Assembly (NCBI RefSeq): GCF_901000735.1
Contig: NC_081544.1
Location: 23,055,900 to 23,119,899, forward strand
From: Corylus avellana
Lineage: Eukaryota > Streptophyta > Magnoliopsida > Fagales > Betulaceae
Direction: 5' to 3'
DNA: 64,000 nucleotides
The notes under the pieces: model-generated
What the model saw: the letters and a program-made list of their open reading frames with translations, nothing else
The model's database searches: none
Told to the model about the DNA's origin: nothing
Shown: one piece after another, positions 34,053 through 45,543 of the stretch
Layout of the letters: each line of letters begins with the position of its first letter
Position numbering within the stretch: the stretch's first letter is position 1
Position numbers and translations under genes: made by a program

Positions 34053-37000
34053 ATGGCTCTTAAACTCAATCTTTTCACCTCTCAACCTCCAAAGCTGCCT
34101 TCTTTGTTTCCCCAACCGAAGCCCAGCTTCAGATCTCCCAAGTTCTTCATGGCTTCCACCCTGAGCTCTGGCTCCAAGTGAGTGCTTATTCCTTCACCTT
34201 TTGAGCATCTACAGAGATTGTCAGGCATTCTTGTTCCCGGATTAACCAATGGATCTTTGTGTATTTTCGTGTTTTGGGGCTGTTTATGGATCTGGGTCTT
34301 TGTTTTCGTCCCCTGTAATTTTGAGTTGAGCTTGCATATGTTGTTTTCTTTTCTGTGATCTCATTGGCTTTGACGGTGAAATGATGTCTTTTTTATGTGG
34401 GTATTTTATCTTTCGGCTAATTTTGAATTACCTCATATGGGGTTTCCTTGTTTGTTTTTTTCTTAATGATTATTGGTGATCTTCAAGGTGTTTCTATATT
34501 TTTGCCCGTTTTCTCAAGTGATTGTTTTGTATTAGTCGCTAATTTGAATTCAATGAGATGCTTTTCATCTTCTTTAATTAGCTTTTGGTGATTTTCTAGG
34601 TGGTGTACGTATTTGATTAATCTCCCATTTGTTCTATTGTCGTAAACGTTGTTCTTGCATGTAGGACTTCTTCTTTCTTTATTTATTCTAGATTGAACTC
34701 ATTGAGATGCATTATGACCGGAGAGAGCCCATTGAGATATATTTAGTTTGTTTAGATATTGGGATTTCAAGGGTAGGTCCTTCGATTTTATTGTTGGTTC
34801 TAATTGAATTTCATGAATCAATTATAAAATATATGGAATCTTACTTTATTTGTGGGAGGAATGATTCATGTGTGTACTGTATCTGGTAATTTCTCAATGC
34901 TTCTGCTTTAATCTTTGGAGATGGTTGTTCTGTCGGCTCAGCTTATTTTTCTCATGCACTTGATGATTCCATAATTCATTTTTTCTCAAAAAGAAAATGT
35001 TTTAAGTGCAACATTGATAAATAGTATTATTGTAAATGACGCTGCTTATTCTTCCTAGTGTTTGCTCGGTGGGGTCTCCAAAAGGATGCAGAATTTTTTT
35101 TCTTGCGTTTTTTAAGAGCTATTTTTCAAAAGCCACTCTGATGTTGCATTTTCCTAGAAGCCTCAAAAATTTGTCTGCCATTTTGTTAAATTCGTATCTA
35201 GGAATATTATCCTACCGAGAACGATGCACAATCAAATATGTACCTTTTAACTTTTATCTTTTTTTGTTTTTACCAGAAAATTTTTAAATACTTTTTCAAG
35301 ACATTAGCTAATTGCATAACACTCTTCTATTTTCATTTTGTGTCGTTTGGTGGTTGGAATGATGCTCTTGCAGTACCTGGTCTCTATGTGATTAGTGAGT
35401 TTGATGTTTATGTTGTTATCCGGTTGTCTTTTTCACTTAGGTGGATGAAGGTGGTTTGGATATTTATTATTTAATTAATTTTATCAGTTGGTTGAATTCC
35501 TGTTTTCTTTTACATTAATTGCATGTTTCATATAATGAAACTATGAGTTTTCTTGTCTTTAGTGTTTTCTTTTCCCCCTTTTGGTTTCCTTGTGTTGACA
35601 GAAATGGTTTTGGTTGATTCATTGAATTTTTAGTTTATCCATGTTAATGCATGTATTGGCTGACTTATTCATCTTTGGTAGAAATTGTGTTGGAAATTTA
35701 TGTTTTGTGAAAGCAAATTGTATACCTAAATTTCAAGTTTCCCCTGAAGAGTGGATTTAATTTTGAAGGAGTATATCTTGAGAAGTTGGCATTTTTTTTT
35801 TCTGTAAATCTATCTATATTTGTCTAATTCAATGGGTGCATGATTGTCCATCTGTTGTTTTCTCATGTTTTTGGCAGTGTTGGTGGTTTTGTCTTTAGTT
35901 GGAAGCATTATTGTTGCCGATGCTTGGACTTCGAGGGGTTTTCTTTTCTAGTTCTACTAAATACTACACGTTATTTAGTAGAACTAGAAAACAAACATCT
36001 TTGACATACATTACAGCTTGCAGCTGTAGGTCATGTTGTTGTAAGAAATGAGGAGGTCTTTGTCCATGTTTTTAAAATGGTTCTTGGACTTCAAATCATA
36101 GTTTATCTTTTGGCTGTTGGTTCATCTTTGTGTGTTATTTTTCAATTTTTATATTTTGCATATTTGTGCACATCTCATGACAGAACGTCTAAGGTTGGAT
36201 ATTTTTGGGTTGTTTTATTGATATAACTTTTGTATGTGTGTGCGTGTGCATGGGTGCGCAAGGGTGATTCATCTTTTGTCACCTCTCTTTTTTATAAATC
36301 CAATATATTCACAAACATACTTGTGGGTTAAAATGTTTCTTTTTTATTGCTTTTCAATTTGTTGGTGGTTTTAATATAATATACTGTGCATTTTCATCCA
36401 TTTTCCTTTTCTGTTCAATAGATTTCACTATAAATCATAAATATTGGGTGGCATTATAATTTTCTGGTGACTGATTTTGTTTCTAGCTCTCTTATTTATG
36501 AGCAAACCTTTGATGGATCTTATGCTATAAATTATACCAAAATTATGCATTTTTAAGGGGTCTGACTAATTTCTCATTCAGATGATTTTCTTGTAGCCAA
36601 ATATATATATTCGAGAATATTACTCTTGCATCACACCACTAGGTCCATGAATCAGGACCTCCCTTTCCTTTATTTGGTGCTCCATGAAAAATAAATTATT
36701 TATTGTGTTTGCGATTAACTAGTTTTTTATCCATTACTTTACACAGTCCATACTTAAAAAAAATTTGAACCTTGACACCCTTCGGTGAAAGTCGACCCAT
36801 TTTTTCAATGAATCTACTCAGCCTTCATAGTTCTCTGTCATTGAAAACCCATTCCCTTTCCTTGTGATAGGCACAACCTGAACTTTTTTTCTGTTTTTGT
36901 GCTTGGACAATCTAATGCCAAATTCTTCATTTAATGCAGGGAGGTTGAGAATCAGAAGAAGCCTTTTATGCCTCCTCGGGAGGTGCATGTTCAGGTTACC

Positions 37001-38594
37001 CATTCCATGCCACCCCAAAAGATTGAGATCTTTAAGTCTTTGGAGGATTGGGCTGAAGAGAACATTTTGGTTCACCTGAAGCCAGTCGAGAAGTGTTGGC
37101 AACCACAGGATTATCTGCCGGACCCTGCCTCTGATGGATTTCATGATCAAGTCAAGGAATTAAGGCAGAGGGTAAAGGAGATTCCAGATGATTACTTTGT
37201 TGTTTTGGTTGGAGATATGATTACAGAAGAAGCCCTTCCAACTTATCAAACAATGCTTAATACCTTAGATGGAGTTCGGGATGAAACTGGAGCAAGCCCT
37301 TCTTCTTGGGCAGTTTGGACCAGGGCATGGACTGCTGAAGAGAACAGGCATGGGGACCTACTCAATAAGTATCTCTACCTCACTGGGCGAGTAGACATGA
37401 GGCAAATAGAGAAGACAATTCAGTATCTGATTGGGTCAGGAATGGTGAGATCCTTGCCATATAAATTGAAGTGTCTTGTCTCTAATTTTTTGCACGTGCA
37501 TATATGCAAGCCCCACACATAGATGTTGAATTCATTTTCACATTTGGTGGCTGGACTCGTTGCATCTCATGTGGTTGTTGGATCCTTTGCAAAGGATTTC
37601 TGTGTTTGCGGTCTGCAGGAAGCCCATGTTTGAAACTTCTGATAGATCATGAACTTGTATTTATGCATTATTGCAGAAGGGTTTTCATACACAAACACAA
37701 GCATGCACAGTTTGAAGGACATTCAACTACACATATCTGTTTTCTTTTCTTCTTTGGTGTTCCATCTTGTGAAGGTTCATGAGTTTTTTCGATTTGTATA
37801 TATAATTCATGCAATGGTTCCATAATTTGCCTTTCCACATCATATTTTTGAAGCAAAATATGAATCCTTTGTTCAATCTCCAAAATAATTGCTCTTGTAA
37901 TTGGAGATCACCAAAAAAAATTAGTAATTGATCTTATCTGTTTAATAGTTTTTGTTTCCTTAAATCTTTCCTTTAATCCAACAGAATACCTGCTCGATCC
38001 TTGACTTTGATTTTCTTTATATTTTTCTAATAGGATCCTCGAACAGAAAATAGTCCCTACCTTGGTTTCATCTATACTTCTTTCCAAGAAAGGGCAACCT
38101 TTATCTCCCATGGGAACACTGCCAGGCATGCTAAGGAGCATGGTGACTTGAATTTGGCACAAATATGTGGCATAATCGCCTCAGATGAGAAGCGCCATGA
38201 AACTGCCTACACCAAGATAGTAGAAAAGCTATTTGAGATTGATCCTGATGGAACTGTCACGGCATTTGCCGACATGATGAGGAAGAAAATCTCCATGCCA
38301 GCCCACTTGATGTATGATGGCCGTGATGATAACCTTTTTGATCACTTTTCAGCTGTCGCACAGCGGCTAGGGGTCTACACTGCCAAGGACTATGCCGACA
38401 TATTGGAGTTTTTGGTTGGCAGATGGAAAGTGGAGCAGCTGACTGGACTCTCGGCCGAGGGGCGAAAAGCACAAGACTATGTTTGTGGGTTAACCCCAAG
38501 AATTAGAAGGCTAGAGGAAAGAGCTCAAGGAAGGGCCAAACAAGCACCAGTTATTCCATTCAGTTGGATTTTTGATAGAAAAGTGAATCTCTAA
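34053..38594 (+). CDS. SAD: SAD-3: plastid stearoyl-ACP 9-desaturase
   Basis: Exons 34053-34177, 36940-37444 and 38034-38594 join in frame (125+505+561 nt) to 396 residues, the usual length. The leader ends near [10 protein letters not shown], the common plastid cleavage region. Ligand motifs are [10 protein letters not shown] (E105), AEENRHGD (E143, H146), FQERATF (E196) and SDEKRHET (E229, H232). Pocket residues keep the 18:0-ACP type: M114, T117, L118, P179, T181, G188, F189 (castor numbering). The enzyme makes oleoyl-ACP from stearoyl-ACP in the stroma with ferredoxin and O2, setting the 18:1 supply for membranes and oil. Intron 1 is unusually long (2.76 kb), T-rich and without a recognisable transposon; intron 2 is 589 bp. 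This is the likely housekeeping member of the cluster. Confidence 0.97.
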
Positions 38595-39892
38595 GTGCAG
38601 TATGGAACAAAAAGGTCTACTCTCCTGCAATCATAAAGTAAGGTAGAAGTTTTCTGAGTTGCGTTTTGTTTCCAATTCCATTATAAGCATGCAGAGAATT
38701 TGTTGGGGAGTGACTTTGGTTGTAGATACAGTTTTTTTTCCTTGTGTGGTGTCATTAGATATGCTGATAGGAGCAGCTGAAGTTTTGATGTTGTGTTGTT
38801 TTTAGTGGTATCTTGTACCACTCTTTGTTCCTCCCTACTTTGTCTTGTCTTGTCATGTCGTCCATGTAAGAAAACGATCTTTTATGGCAATGTTGGTAAC
38901 GATGGCAATCTCACGTAAAAGACATTTTCACTTTCAATTCATCTGTCATATCTCGTCAAGAACAATCTTACCAAGTCCTCATAGGCTACGTGGCTATCAG
39001 AATCCTAAATTAAACTTTCAAAAATACACGTCTTATAGTTTCAATTATAACAATTATATCCCATAGTTCTGGGAAAGATGCGGGCAGTAGAAGACCCCTT
39101 CTCCATCATGATTCATGGAGGAAAGATAACATACAAAAAATTAACAAGTCTAACATTAATGGTTCTTCATTTTTTTTTTTTTTTCTCGAACATTATCGAT
39201 TGTGTAGGAAAATGGAGTTTTTAAAGCCAAGAAGAGTTTTTTTTTTTAATGTGTTTTGGTCATTTTTAAAGTAAAAAAGTCAAAAAAAAAAAAAAAGTAT
39301 TTTAAAATTTTATACCAAACATATTAGAGCATTTTCAGCAGTTTTCTCGTCATTTTCTTATATTTAAGGCTTCAAACTACTTTTTGCTTCTTTATATCAA
39401 AATACATTCCAATAGCTTCCTTTAATCATTCCATATATCATTAAAATATATATATTTTTTAATTAATGAGAGACAAGAGAGAATTGTGAGAGGAGAGAGG
39501 AGAGAAGAGAGAATCATTTTTTTATATTTGAATAATCATAAAGATTGCAATAGTGAAACCCAAAACATTGGGTTCTACTGTACTGTAAGAAGTTTTTTGC
39601 GATTTTAGGAACATATTTTTTAAACTTAGGGAATAAACTCCCTTACAGAGAGTCTGCGAGGAATGCTCTTAACTTTTTGTTTGAAACAACTTTTTAAGTA
39701 CTAAAAATATTTTTGAACCTTCCTATCACAATTTCAATCAAATCCTTAGATAAATAAAAAAGTCTTTGACGGTTGTGATCAGTCACCAGCTTTAATGGTT
39801 TGTGTTCCCTTGAACAAAAATGATCTTGTAATTAGAAGGCAACAATTTGAGAGACCATTTCTATCTGGTTCAGTAAATATTTAGTGAACACA

Positions 39893-39932
<40 letters not shown>

Positions 39933-40682
39933 ACTCACTTTTTCTAAAGTACATATGTACCTCTCAACATTTTAGCTATTAGTTTTTACTATTTCAAGTA
40001 AAATTTTATTTATTTATCTATTTTTACTATTCCCAAAAAGAAGAGAACAATATTGATTTTTTTTTTTTTTTTTTTTTTATTAATTGTAAGTTATGCATTG
40101 TTAAGTTACCGTGCTCATAATAGCTAGTCAAATCTTTAGCAAGTGTCTAGATGAATGTAGAGGTTTTTTTTGGTATTTTTTGATATAGCTATTTTGGCTA
40201 GTCCAACAGATTGCTAAATTCTTCTACATGTCAATGATTCGTTTTTTTCACAGAGCAAGTAAAAACTTCAAGCCAACGAATTTGCTCAGAAGAATCAGCA
40301 GCTTTTAATCTGCAAGAAAAGTCTTGAGATATCCATGGCCCCTGTTAGCTGAATCATAAAGGAACTTCTTAGTTGAGCAATTGGCTGATGTTAAGCTGAC
40401 ACAGAATGAAAGTCAACATAAGCCTACACAGATGCCACAACAAGCCGACCGTTTCACCTACTTAAGCTGTTTTATTTGATCATTGAGATTAGTTAAGGTG
40501 GTTGAACTCCAAAACCAACTTCAAACTCACCTACTTTCCCTCCACTTCTGTTATCTGTCTTCCCCCTCTCTATAAATTCCTACACCCTTCTCTCCCCAAA
40601 ACATCATCAAACACTCAAATCCAAGTTCCCCCTCAGCTTTCTTCTCAACACCTTAAATTTCTTTCCCTTTTCCCCAACTCCA
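38595..40682. other. Intergenic region SAD-3 to LTPG-1
   Basis: It holds the SAD-3 3' UTR, poly-A/poly-T tracts (39898-39927, 40056-40078), AT-rich DNA and the LTPG-1 promoter. No other gene seen. Confidence 0.55.
40571..40578 (+). promoter_or_regulatory. Probable TATA box of LTPG-1
   Basis: CTCTATAAATTCC lies about 110 bases before the ATG, followed by a C/T-rich leader with CATCATCAAACACTCAAATC. Confidence 0.55.
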
Positions 40683-41667
40683 ATGGCGCTCTTTTCGCGT
40701 TGTGCTCGTGTTGTTCCGATACTGGCCATAGCTGTGTTCTTCATTAGTATTCCAGTTTATGGCCAGATCAGCACTCCATGCAGTTCTTCAATGATTTCCA
40801 GCTTCACTCCTTGCCTGAACTTTTTGACAAATAGTACTGCAAATGGTACCTCACCAAGTGCTGACTGCTGCAACGCTCTGAAATCCCTCACAAGTGGTAG
40901 CATGGGCTGTTTGTGCCTCATTGTTACTGGAAACGTTCCCTTCCAAATACCCATCAATCGATCCTTGGCCATTTCTCTCCCTCGTGCCTGTAACTTGCCT
41001 GGTGTTCCCCTCCAATGCAAAGGTACAACCTTTGTACAACATACTCATTTGTGGTATTCTTTTATGAAACTATAGACATACTAATGCAAGTTTTTTGTAC
41101 TTCTGCAGCCGCTGGTGCACCTATTCCTGCTCCAGGTACCTTTCCTACTTTGAACCATCATTATTTCTACTTCAGGGGCCAGAGCTTAGCAAGATATATA
41201 TATATAGCTCTGAACTGAATTTTCTCTCGTTTCTTTTTTCAAATTTTGAGTCCACTTAACATGTTTGAAATTGATTTGCAGGTCCGGTCTCGCTAGGCCC
41301 ATCACCTTCTTCCGAACTTTCTCCTTCTCCTAGTCCTAAAGGTATATGCAAGGAGTAACGCTATTTAGTAAACTGTATATATAATGGTTTGAGTTTTGGT
41401 GCTACTTATCCTTGATACTAATGTCATATTAATTTGTTTTCTTGAGCAGCTTCTTCTGTCCCTGAACCCACAACACCTGCTCAGGCACCAGAATCTGACA
41501 CGACACCAACTTTAACTCCACCATCTCCGACAGTTGATTCCGGCGCTCCGACTGCAACTACAGGCAGCCGCCCAGTTCTGACCCCATCAGCTGCCATGCG
41601 CTCTCACACTCTCTCACCATCTCTTCTGCTACTTATGTTAGGATTTGTTGCTTTGAAGTACTGCTAG
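40683..41667 (+). CDS. LTPG-1: GPI-anchored non-specific lipid-transfer protein
   Basis: Four exons (40683-41022, 41109-41135, 41282-41341, 41450-41667) join in frame to 214 residues. In order: a signal peptide (ARVVPILAIAVFFISIPVYG); an eight-cysteine LTP domain with the CC pair in ADCCNALK, the CXC pair in MGCLCLIV and cysteines in CSSSMISSFTPCLNF and ACNLPGVPLQC; a Pro/Ser/Thr-rich arabinogalactan-like stretch; and a hydrophobic C-terminal tail (PSLLLLMLGFVALKYC) typical of GPI attachment. The protein should sit outside the plasma membrane and bind lipids for cuticle, wax or suberin export, as in the family. The 27-nt exon 2 is very small but preserves frame with standard splice sites. The last exons were joined by eye. 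Confidence 0.88.
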
Positions 41668-43469
41668 GTTATTGTCTTCCCAGTATGTGTATGAGCTTAT
41701 ACATTGCTCTGATCATTGAGAGCAACATTGTGTGATTATTTATTTATTTGAGAGTGCATTCTTTGTAATACATATATGTGTATGTATCAGAGGAAATAAA
41801 GATTTGATTGTTTAAAGAGACTTTTGGCAAGCGGTTTGGTGAATACTGAATACCAGTCCAAATGGTTATATCTAAGTTGTCTGAAAACATATGCCAAAAT
41901 ACATTCGTCTTAAAGCCAACTTCTCTACTTCCCTGCTGCAGAAAGGCAGAGAAGTAGAGCTACTGACTAATATGCCAAAATACATTCTTCTTAAAGTCCA
42001 TGTGCAAAGATGAGTTTTAGAGGACTTGCTTCCTTCAGGCTTACTTGGTCATCGGCCTTTCTGCTCAGTGTTTTAGCCCCTTCGGTTCGAAGTCAAAAGC
42101 TATGGAGGCTACTCTATGCAGGGGATAGACCTTGAGCAGTGCTTCAGTCAAAGAAATGGCTCCATTACCATTGTTGGATACTTGCTGCAAAGCGCTAATC
42201 AGATGGTGATGTAAAAGTATTGATTAAATGATTAAATTTACCTCTTTTTATCAGCTTAAACTTTTAGAATAAATGGTAATTTAACATAGTATTAGAGTAA
42301 AGGTTTTGAGTTCGAATTTTGTATCCATTAATTCACCTCATGTTTCAATTAAATATTTCACGTATTGAATGTAAGTAAGAGTGTTAAAGTATTGATAAAT
42401 TTATCCTGTATCAACTTAAGTTTTTGAAATAAATGGTGAATTAAATGGTCCAAGCTAGACACAACTCTTTTGCTTTCTGGTAGCATCATTCCCTCCATTA
42501 AGCACCCGCTTTCTTTACCATTTTCAAACTGTTACATGGCTGCAACTGCATTGACTCTTTGTCAAGGTAATGCCTCTTTCTTAACCCCTTCCCTCCTCAT
42601 TTCAAGACAAACCCAAAATGCACATAATTACACGGTTTACACCTTTATCTCCTTTCTTCTTCTATATAATAAGTTTTGAAAAGAGGGGCCACAAGGCCAA
42701 GACATTTTGTGTGCCAAATTCTGCAGCAATTATTGGCTCTTCATGGTTGTTTCCCGACATACCAAGCATCTACCCGACCGCCCAAATTCGAGACTGTAGA
42801 CTTGGGCCTAGCAATAGAACCCAGACCTCAAACCCCGACGAGCCGAGCAAACCAACTAGCCGAACGCACGGAAGACGAAGGGAGATGTGGTGCTGAGGAT
42901 AATCACTTAACTTTGCCACCTCATTCCAATTGTCCCGTTATACCCAGCAAAGAATCAGCAATGCCCTTAGCCAACCAATGGAAATGAGCACGTGGCACTA
43001 CACAACGCCCGGTAACAATCGCAATCGGCCAAGAAGCATGTAAAGAATTCGGCGCCACTACTCTGCCGGGACAAGCGACACCTGACAGAGACCGTACATC
43101 ACTAGAGGACATAAATCGAGTGTCATGCGAGTGGTTTAAATAACCTATTCCTTCTTTTCTTTGCAAAAAATGTGTTTGAGCCAACTAGCTGAAAAGACAT
43201 CATTGTCTTTGGCCGAATAAGAGCAAAGAGAAAGAATAGTAAAAGAGCAAGAGCAAGAACGTTTCTCAGAAATGGGGCTAAAAGGGTCCCGGTCAAAACA
43301 GTCAATAACTAAGAAATGGATGTAAATAACTCAAAAACCAAAGGGCATTCACGGCAATCCTGGCCCTTTATTAACAGAAACTCTCCCGCCACTCAACCAT
43401 TCATATAACTGCTTACCAAGTTGATCACTCTGAGACTTCCCTAAAGATTTCCATAACCCCCCATCAACC
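41668..43469. other. Intergenic region between the two LTPG genes
   Basis: It holds the LTPG-1 3' UTR, AT-rich DNA and, from about 42750 to 43110, a GC-richer stretch with a G-box/ABRE-like CACGTGGC at 42989-42996. Several short frames in this stretch show no recognisable domain and I do not call them genes. Confidence 0.5.
42989..42996. promoter_or_regulatory. G-box/ABRE-like element upstream of LTPG-2
   Basis: The octamer CACGTGGC, the core bound by bZIP and bHLH factors, lies 474 bases before the LTPG-2 ATG. A single copy is weak evidence, but abscisic-acid or light response would fit a cuticle-type gene. Confidence 0.3.
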
Positions 43470-45205
43470 ATGATCGCCACCGCCCCGCTTCCACTCATTG
43501 CTCTCGTCCTTGCCTCTGTGGTCCTCCTCGTCGCCTCTGCCGCAGCCCCACCACCAGGGCCACCACAACCGCCACCGCCACCGCCTTCGAGCTGCACAGA
43601 GGAGCTTGTTCTGTTCTCGCCATGCCTGCCCTACATCTCGTCTCCGCCCAACAACCTCTCAGCCACACCCTCCGATGGGTGCTGCCACGCCTTCTCCTCA
43701 GCTCTGAACTCTAGCAGCAATGGCGTTTGCCTCTGTTACCTCGTCCAGCAGCCCTCAATCCTCGGGTTTCCGGTCAATGGCACAAGAGTGCTCTCTCTTT
43801 CTTCGGTATGTCCACTGCCGAGAGATGGCAATTCGACGAAGAAGGGATCTTTGGGGTCGCTTTGCTCAGGTTCGAAAATCCGAACACAGTTCTTGGTATC
43901 TTGAATCTTGATCTTTTCTTGGTTTAACTTGGATAGAGATGAAATTTTCATGGTGGGTTTTGCAACTGCGTTTCTTTTCTATGTGCTTTTATCTTTTTCC
44001 TGAGAAGAAAATCAATCACAAGATTAGATTATATTGGAATTTTCTTTACAATGTACATGTAATGGACTAATGGGATTATTTTTCCTTTCTTATTATATAA
44101 TAATCAAACAGGGTCGCCAGCATTGCCTCCTCTCCGGAGCCCAGCAAGCTCAGGGCTTACCCATCCATCTGGTTCAGGTATCTGGCCTAACAACTGCTCT
44201 CTTTACTATTTTCCAATTTTCATTTCCCTTAATTCATAGTTTATTTTTTGAATCACCAATATGTTGCCACACGAGGTTTCATAATTATATAATCCTTCTC
44301 AAACTTTTTATCTTAGCATCGCTCGTCTATTTTTGACACAGTTCATGAATCCAACATAAAATTAATGAGTTACGGTTGAAGAATTTGACTCTTTATTAAA
44401 TGGGTTGAGTTAAGATTAACTTATATAATCTTATACTCATGCCTCAATATGATCCGAATCCGATACACGACATTTAAGATTAAAAATTTTTGACACAACC
44501 GTAATTCCAACACGAAATTAGTTGTTGTAGTTGAGAAATCTTACCCGTTTAATTAAATTGATCGGGTTATGATTAACCTAAATAATTTTATACCTATATC
44601 TCGACTCAGCTTGAGCGCAATACACAAACATGCCGCTAGCAATCAGAAATTAGTTTTCAGAGTGAATCATTAGTACTTATTTCATTCTGGGATGGTCTAA
44701 TTTCACAAAAGAGTCAAAAAGGAACTGCAGGGCATATGTGGCATATGTGGCAATGTTAGTCTTATCGTGCAGTTTATTAACATCATAACCAACATATCAG
44801 CATAGATTGATCAATGATCACACACTGTAATCATGGCAAAACTGGCTTATCCTTAAATCCCAAATGTATAATTAGAAACAGAGGTTTATATATAAGACAG
44901 GAGCATCAGTGGCTAATGGAAGCATGGTCTGGTCTCTGAGCCCTGAAATTTGGAATCGCTTTATTGCAGGGTCTAATAATGTTGCATCCCCACAAGAACC
45001 TAAGAAGAATTCATCTGCAACGCCATGCTCGTCACCAGGGTGTGCTAAGAAGAAACCACAGAAAACAGGGAACTCATCAGTAGAACCGGCTACAGCTTCA
45101 TCAGCCTCCAAACAAGTTTACAGCAGCAACAGTTGGCTTCCACCCGGCATACTGATTTTCTTTGTTTCTATCTCCACTCATCTATACTCATCAAACACCT
45201 TATGA
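43470..45205 (+). CDS. LTPG-2: GPI-anchored LTP with proline-rich N-terminus
   Basis: Three exons (43470-43869, 44112-44177, 44970-45205) join in frame to 233 residues. After a signal peptide (PLIALVLASVVLLVASAA) comes an unusual PPPGPPQPPPPPPSS stretch before the first cysteine, then the LTP domain: CTEELVLFSPC, GCCHAF, GVCLCYL, SVCPLP and SLCSG. A Ser/Pro/Lys-rich linker has two extra cysteines (TPCSSPGCAKKK). A hydrophobic tail (ILIFFVSISTHLYSS) supports a GPI anchor. Exon 3 has an alternative acceptor at 44910 that is also in frame and adds 20 residues. It shares only the fold with LTPG-1. The role is extracellular lipid binding at the wall or plasma membrane, by family. Confidence 0.85.
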
Positions 45206-45543
45206 TTACCTTTTTCCGCAGCCATTGGCATATTGGGATTGTAGACAGAAGCTCCTCTAATTTCCTTTACCCAGTATCCAGCATATCAATCAAATTAGCA
45301 TAAGTACTTTTTAATCAAATTTCATGACATATGCAAATCTAAACCAAATGATGGTTGCTGTTTCAACATCCAACTGTATGTGGACCGTAGCTTCATGGGA
45401 TACAAAAAGCAAGATATGTTTCAACCTAATATTAATTGAATGATGTATACAACACCTTATCTGTGAAGATATAAACTACTCAAAAAAAACACACACACAC
45501 ACACACATGCCAGTTGCTTTATATCGCTAGATGTTGATCAAAG
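45206..45543. other. Convergent 3' gap between LTPG-2 and SDE3
   Basis: 338 bp between two convergent stop codons, with an (AC)n tract at 45489-45508. It should hold both 3' UTRs, which may overlap. Confidence 0.6.

Noticed and set aside
33843..34115. Minus-strand frame of 90 codons
   Set aside because: It is antisense to SAD-3 exon 1 and its promoter and includes a translated TA microsatellite.
42470..43184. Overlapping frames of 60-103 codons between the LTPG genes
   Set aside because: No recognisable domain, no splice continuity with LTPG-2, and frames open on both strands because the stretch is GC-richer.
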